From contig NZ_CP014263.1 of assembly GCF_001988955.1 (NCBI RefSeq), positions 5,560,501-5,624,500 on the forward strand: a stretch of 64,000 nt of DNA. The letters run 5' to 3'. Both the position numbers and the translations under genes were made by a program. Below the pieces are notes generated by a model that was not told where the DNA came from, did no database searches, and was given only the letters and a program-made list of their open reading frames with translations. The stretch is from Spirosoma montaniterrae (GTDB lineage Bacteria > Bacteroidota > Bacteroidia > Cytophagales > Spirosomataceae). This document shows positions 62,511 through 64,000 of the stretch, in pieces (position 1 is the stretch's first letter; each line of letters opens with the position of its first letter).

Positions 62511-63532
62511 ACGGTTTTCGTCGTATAGCCGCCGTTGGAATCGGCCTCGTATGCATCGCAATGGCCGCGCAAGCGAACCCAGCCGATTCGCTTGTCATTC
62601 GATTTGCCAATAAAACCCGGATGGTAATCTACGCACCCGATAAGGCAGGTATTCAAGCCCTGTCGAATTATGATCTCAACAAGATTGTGCGCGAAATGAG
62701 TATGCAACTCGACTCGGTGCCGGGCGGCAAAACGGCAATTTCACGCGATGGCGACAACTACCTGCGCGATACGGTGCTGGTAATGACAAAAAATAAAGAT
62801 GGCGTGCGTATCGTCGTGAAAAGCTCATCAGACTCAACCCACTCCGATACGGTGCAGGTGAAACAGGAATATAAGCGCGAATCGAAACGCCGGAGCATCG
62901 GCTCATGGTCACGGAGTATCGATTTCCAGATCGGTTTCAACACGTGGTTGAATTCACCAAATGCACCGCTCTGCGTAGCCTGCCAGACAGACCCAACTGC
63001 AAATCGCCCTGATTTAAGCCCGCTGGGGTCGCGCTATTTTGCCGTTGCCTTTAGTCAGCGTCCTACTCTTATCAATGGCAAACGGGCGAAACTAAGCTTG
63101 TATTTTGCGGCTGAAGCGTCGTGGAATAACTTCATGTTTCAGGAAGACGTTCGGGTCGAGAAGGGCATCAATTACACGCAGTTTGTGCCGTTCCCCGAAC
63201 CGTTGCGGAGAAGCAAGCTAACGACTTTCGCGGCCCAGCTACCCGTAGTACCCCGCGTGAGTTTTTATAATGCAGCCGGTCGGCGGGTGTTCCACATTGG
63301 CGTGGGCGGCTTCATTGGTTATCGGCTCGACAGCTACTCGAAAATCCGGCGGGCCGATGGCGGTCGTGACAGGCGGCACAGCAATTTTTACCTGAACGAC
63401 CTGCGCTACGGCTTAGTGATGCATCTGGGCATTCTCCGTACCAATCTGTTTGCCAAATACGATCTGAACCCGATTTTCCAAACACAACGCGGCCCCGACG
63501 TGCGGGCATTAAGTTTCGGTATTACGTTCTGA
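62507..63532 (+). CDS. putative outer-membrane beta-barrel protein
   Basis: 341 aa with a signal peptide (about 1-23, ending AQA). About 100 residues of soluble sequence follow, with a highly basic spacer (KQEYKRESKRRSIGSWSR). The last 200 residues alternate in barrel style and end in the aromatic FGITF, a C-terminus typical of outer-membrane insertion. Two Cys in CVACQTD near 160. Coupled by ATGA to the anti-sigma-like gene. It may be the sensed or regulated surface protein. Confidence 0.75.
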   Translation: MNGFRRIAAVGIGLVCIAMAAQANPADSLVIRFANKTRMVIYAPDKAGIQALSNYDLNKIVREMSMQLDSVPGGKTAISRDGDNYLRDTVLVMTKNKDGVRIVVKSSSDSTHSDTVQVKQEYKRESKRRSIGSWSRSIDFQIGFNTWLNSPNAPLCVACQTDPTANRPDLSPLGSRYFAVAFSQRPTLINGKRAKLSLYFAAEASWNNFMFQEDVRVEKGINYTQFVPFPEPLRRSKLTTFAAQLPVVPRVSFYNAAGRRVFHIGVGGFIGYRLDSYSKIRRADGGRDRRHSNFYLNDLRYGLVMHLGILRTNLFAKYDLNPIFQTQRGPDVRALSFGITF

Positions 63533-64000
63533 TGCTATCAAAAACGGTTTCAATTATTGGATGCGGCTGGTTGGGCCTGCCTATCGCCGAGCAGCTTTTG
63601 CACGAAGGCTATACAGTTAGAGGAAGTGCTACGTCTGTTGAAAAGATAGCTGTGTTGCGGCAAAAAGGTATCGACGCGCACCTGTTGACACTTTCGCCCG
63701 AACCTGTAGGTAATTTGTCGACTTTGCTGCAAGCGAAGACGTTGCTGATAAACATTCCACCCAAAGCCGGGAAGATGGGCAGTGCGTTTCATCCGCAGCA
63801 GATACAACAGATCGTAACAGCGGTGCGGCATTCGCCCATACAGCATGTTATCTACGTCAGTTCAACGTCAATATATCCTGAACAAAACCGGATTGTGACC
63901 GAGTCAGACGTGACCGCTCCACCACTGTCTGCTGCGCCTGCCCTCGTCGAAGCTGAGCAACTCGTTCAATCGCTCGAATCTACCTGCACAATAACCATTC
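63532..64000 (+). CDS. NAD(P)-binding Rossmann-fold (epimerase-like) protein, 5' part
   Basis: 156 codons are visible before the window ends. The ATG overlaps the previous stop by one base (TGATG). The N-terminal VSIIGCGWLGLPIAEQLLHEGYTV is a dinucleotide-binding fold with a GxGxxG-like loop, and VIYVSSTSIYPEQ is the SDR-type strand with the catalytic Ser/Tyr region. Resembles small epimerase-like SDRs; substrate unknown. Confidence 0.8.
   Translation, partial: MLSKTVSIIGCGWLGLPIAEQLLHEGYTVRGSATSVEKIAVLRQKGIDAHLLTLSPEPVGNLSTLLQAKTLLINIPPKAGKMGSAFHPQQIQQIVTAVRHSPIQHVIYVSSTSIYPEQNRIVTESDVTAPPLSAAPALVEAEQLVQSLESTCTITI

Noticed and set aside
1..64000. CRISPR arrays, rRNA genes, insertion sequences, prophage, tmRNA
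   Set aside because: No spaced direct repeats, transposase or integrase frames, rRNA sequence or tmRNA ends were seen on either strand.

Overview
The window is a chromosomal segment of a Bacteroidota bacterium, most likely of the Cytophagales (Spirosoma/Rudanella-like). The evidence is gene content and signals: a SusC/SusD pair with a FecI/FecR regulator, the alternative complex III (ACIII)-aa3 oxidase locus, the small ribosomal protein bL38 (DUF4295) beside rpmG, repeated TAnnTTTG-type -7 promoter boxes, and starts that mostly lack a Shine-Dalgarno sequence. I see no rRNA, CRISPR array, insertion sequence or prophage. The only tRNA is tRNA-Cys(GCA).

Layout. 1-1420: 3' end of leuA and an unknown conserved protein. 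1492-5873 (minus): a phytase/esterase-like lipoprotein, a YdeI-family protein, and a diheme cytochrome with a parallel beta-helix protein (a known two-gene pair of unknown function). 5989-10129 (minus): 7TM sensor kinase, M20 amidohydrolase, RDD protein. 10277-14142 (plus): SpoIIM-like protein, two further membrane proteins (one DUF4129) and a DUF4350 protein, without the MoxR/DUF58 partners often found with them. 14152-18164 (minus): rpmG, bL38, ftsY, an MNT-HEPN pair, a small secreted protein, rimO. 18325-28850: mixed metabolic and unknown genes (nuoD, hpt, TPR protein, Lrp regulator, DUF2805/DUF2256, glycosidase-like lipoprotein, ispH, flavin reductase-like protein, GH3 protein, GDPD). 28978-35848 (minus): SusD, SusC, FecR, ECF sigma. 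36020-43408: penicillin acylase, ompH, smpB, HNH protein, rpsA, tRNA-Cys.

43635-60887 is one long respiratory locus, all on the plus strand: ActABCDEF (quinol:cytochrome c oxidoreductase), CoxB, CoxA, heme A and heme O synthases, two subunit III proteins, subunit IV, SCO, DUF420, a small CxxC membrane protein and DUF983. It encodes a branch from menaquinol to oxygen together with its heme and copper assembly factors. 61022-63532 is an ECF sigma / membrane anti-sigma-like / outer-membrane-barrel operon, followed by a truncated Rossmann-fold gene at the window edge.

Beyond the genes, the clearest structure is a set of short palindromic repeats lying against gene ends. Several of them supply the stop codon of the neighbouring gene. 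There are also non-terminator hairpins at three gaps inside the ACIII operon, and a possible multi-helix element upstream of smpB. All family assignments come from reading the translations; no database search was run.
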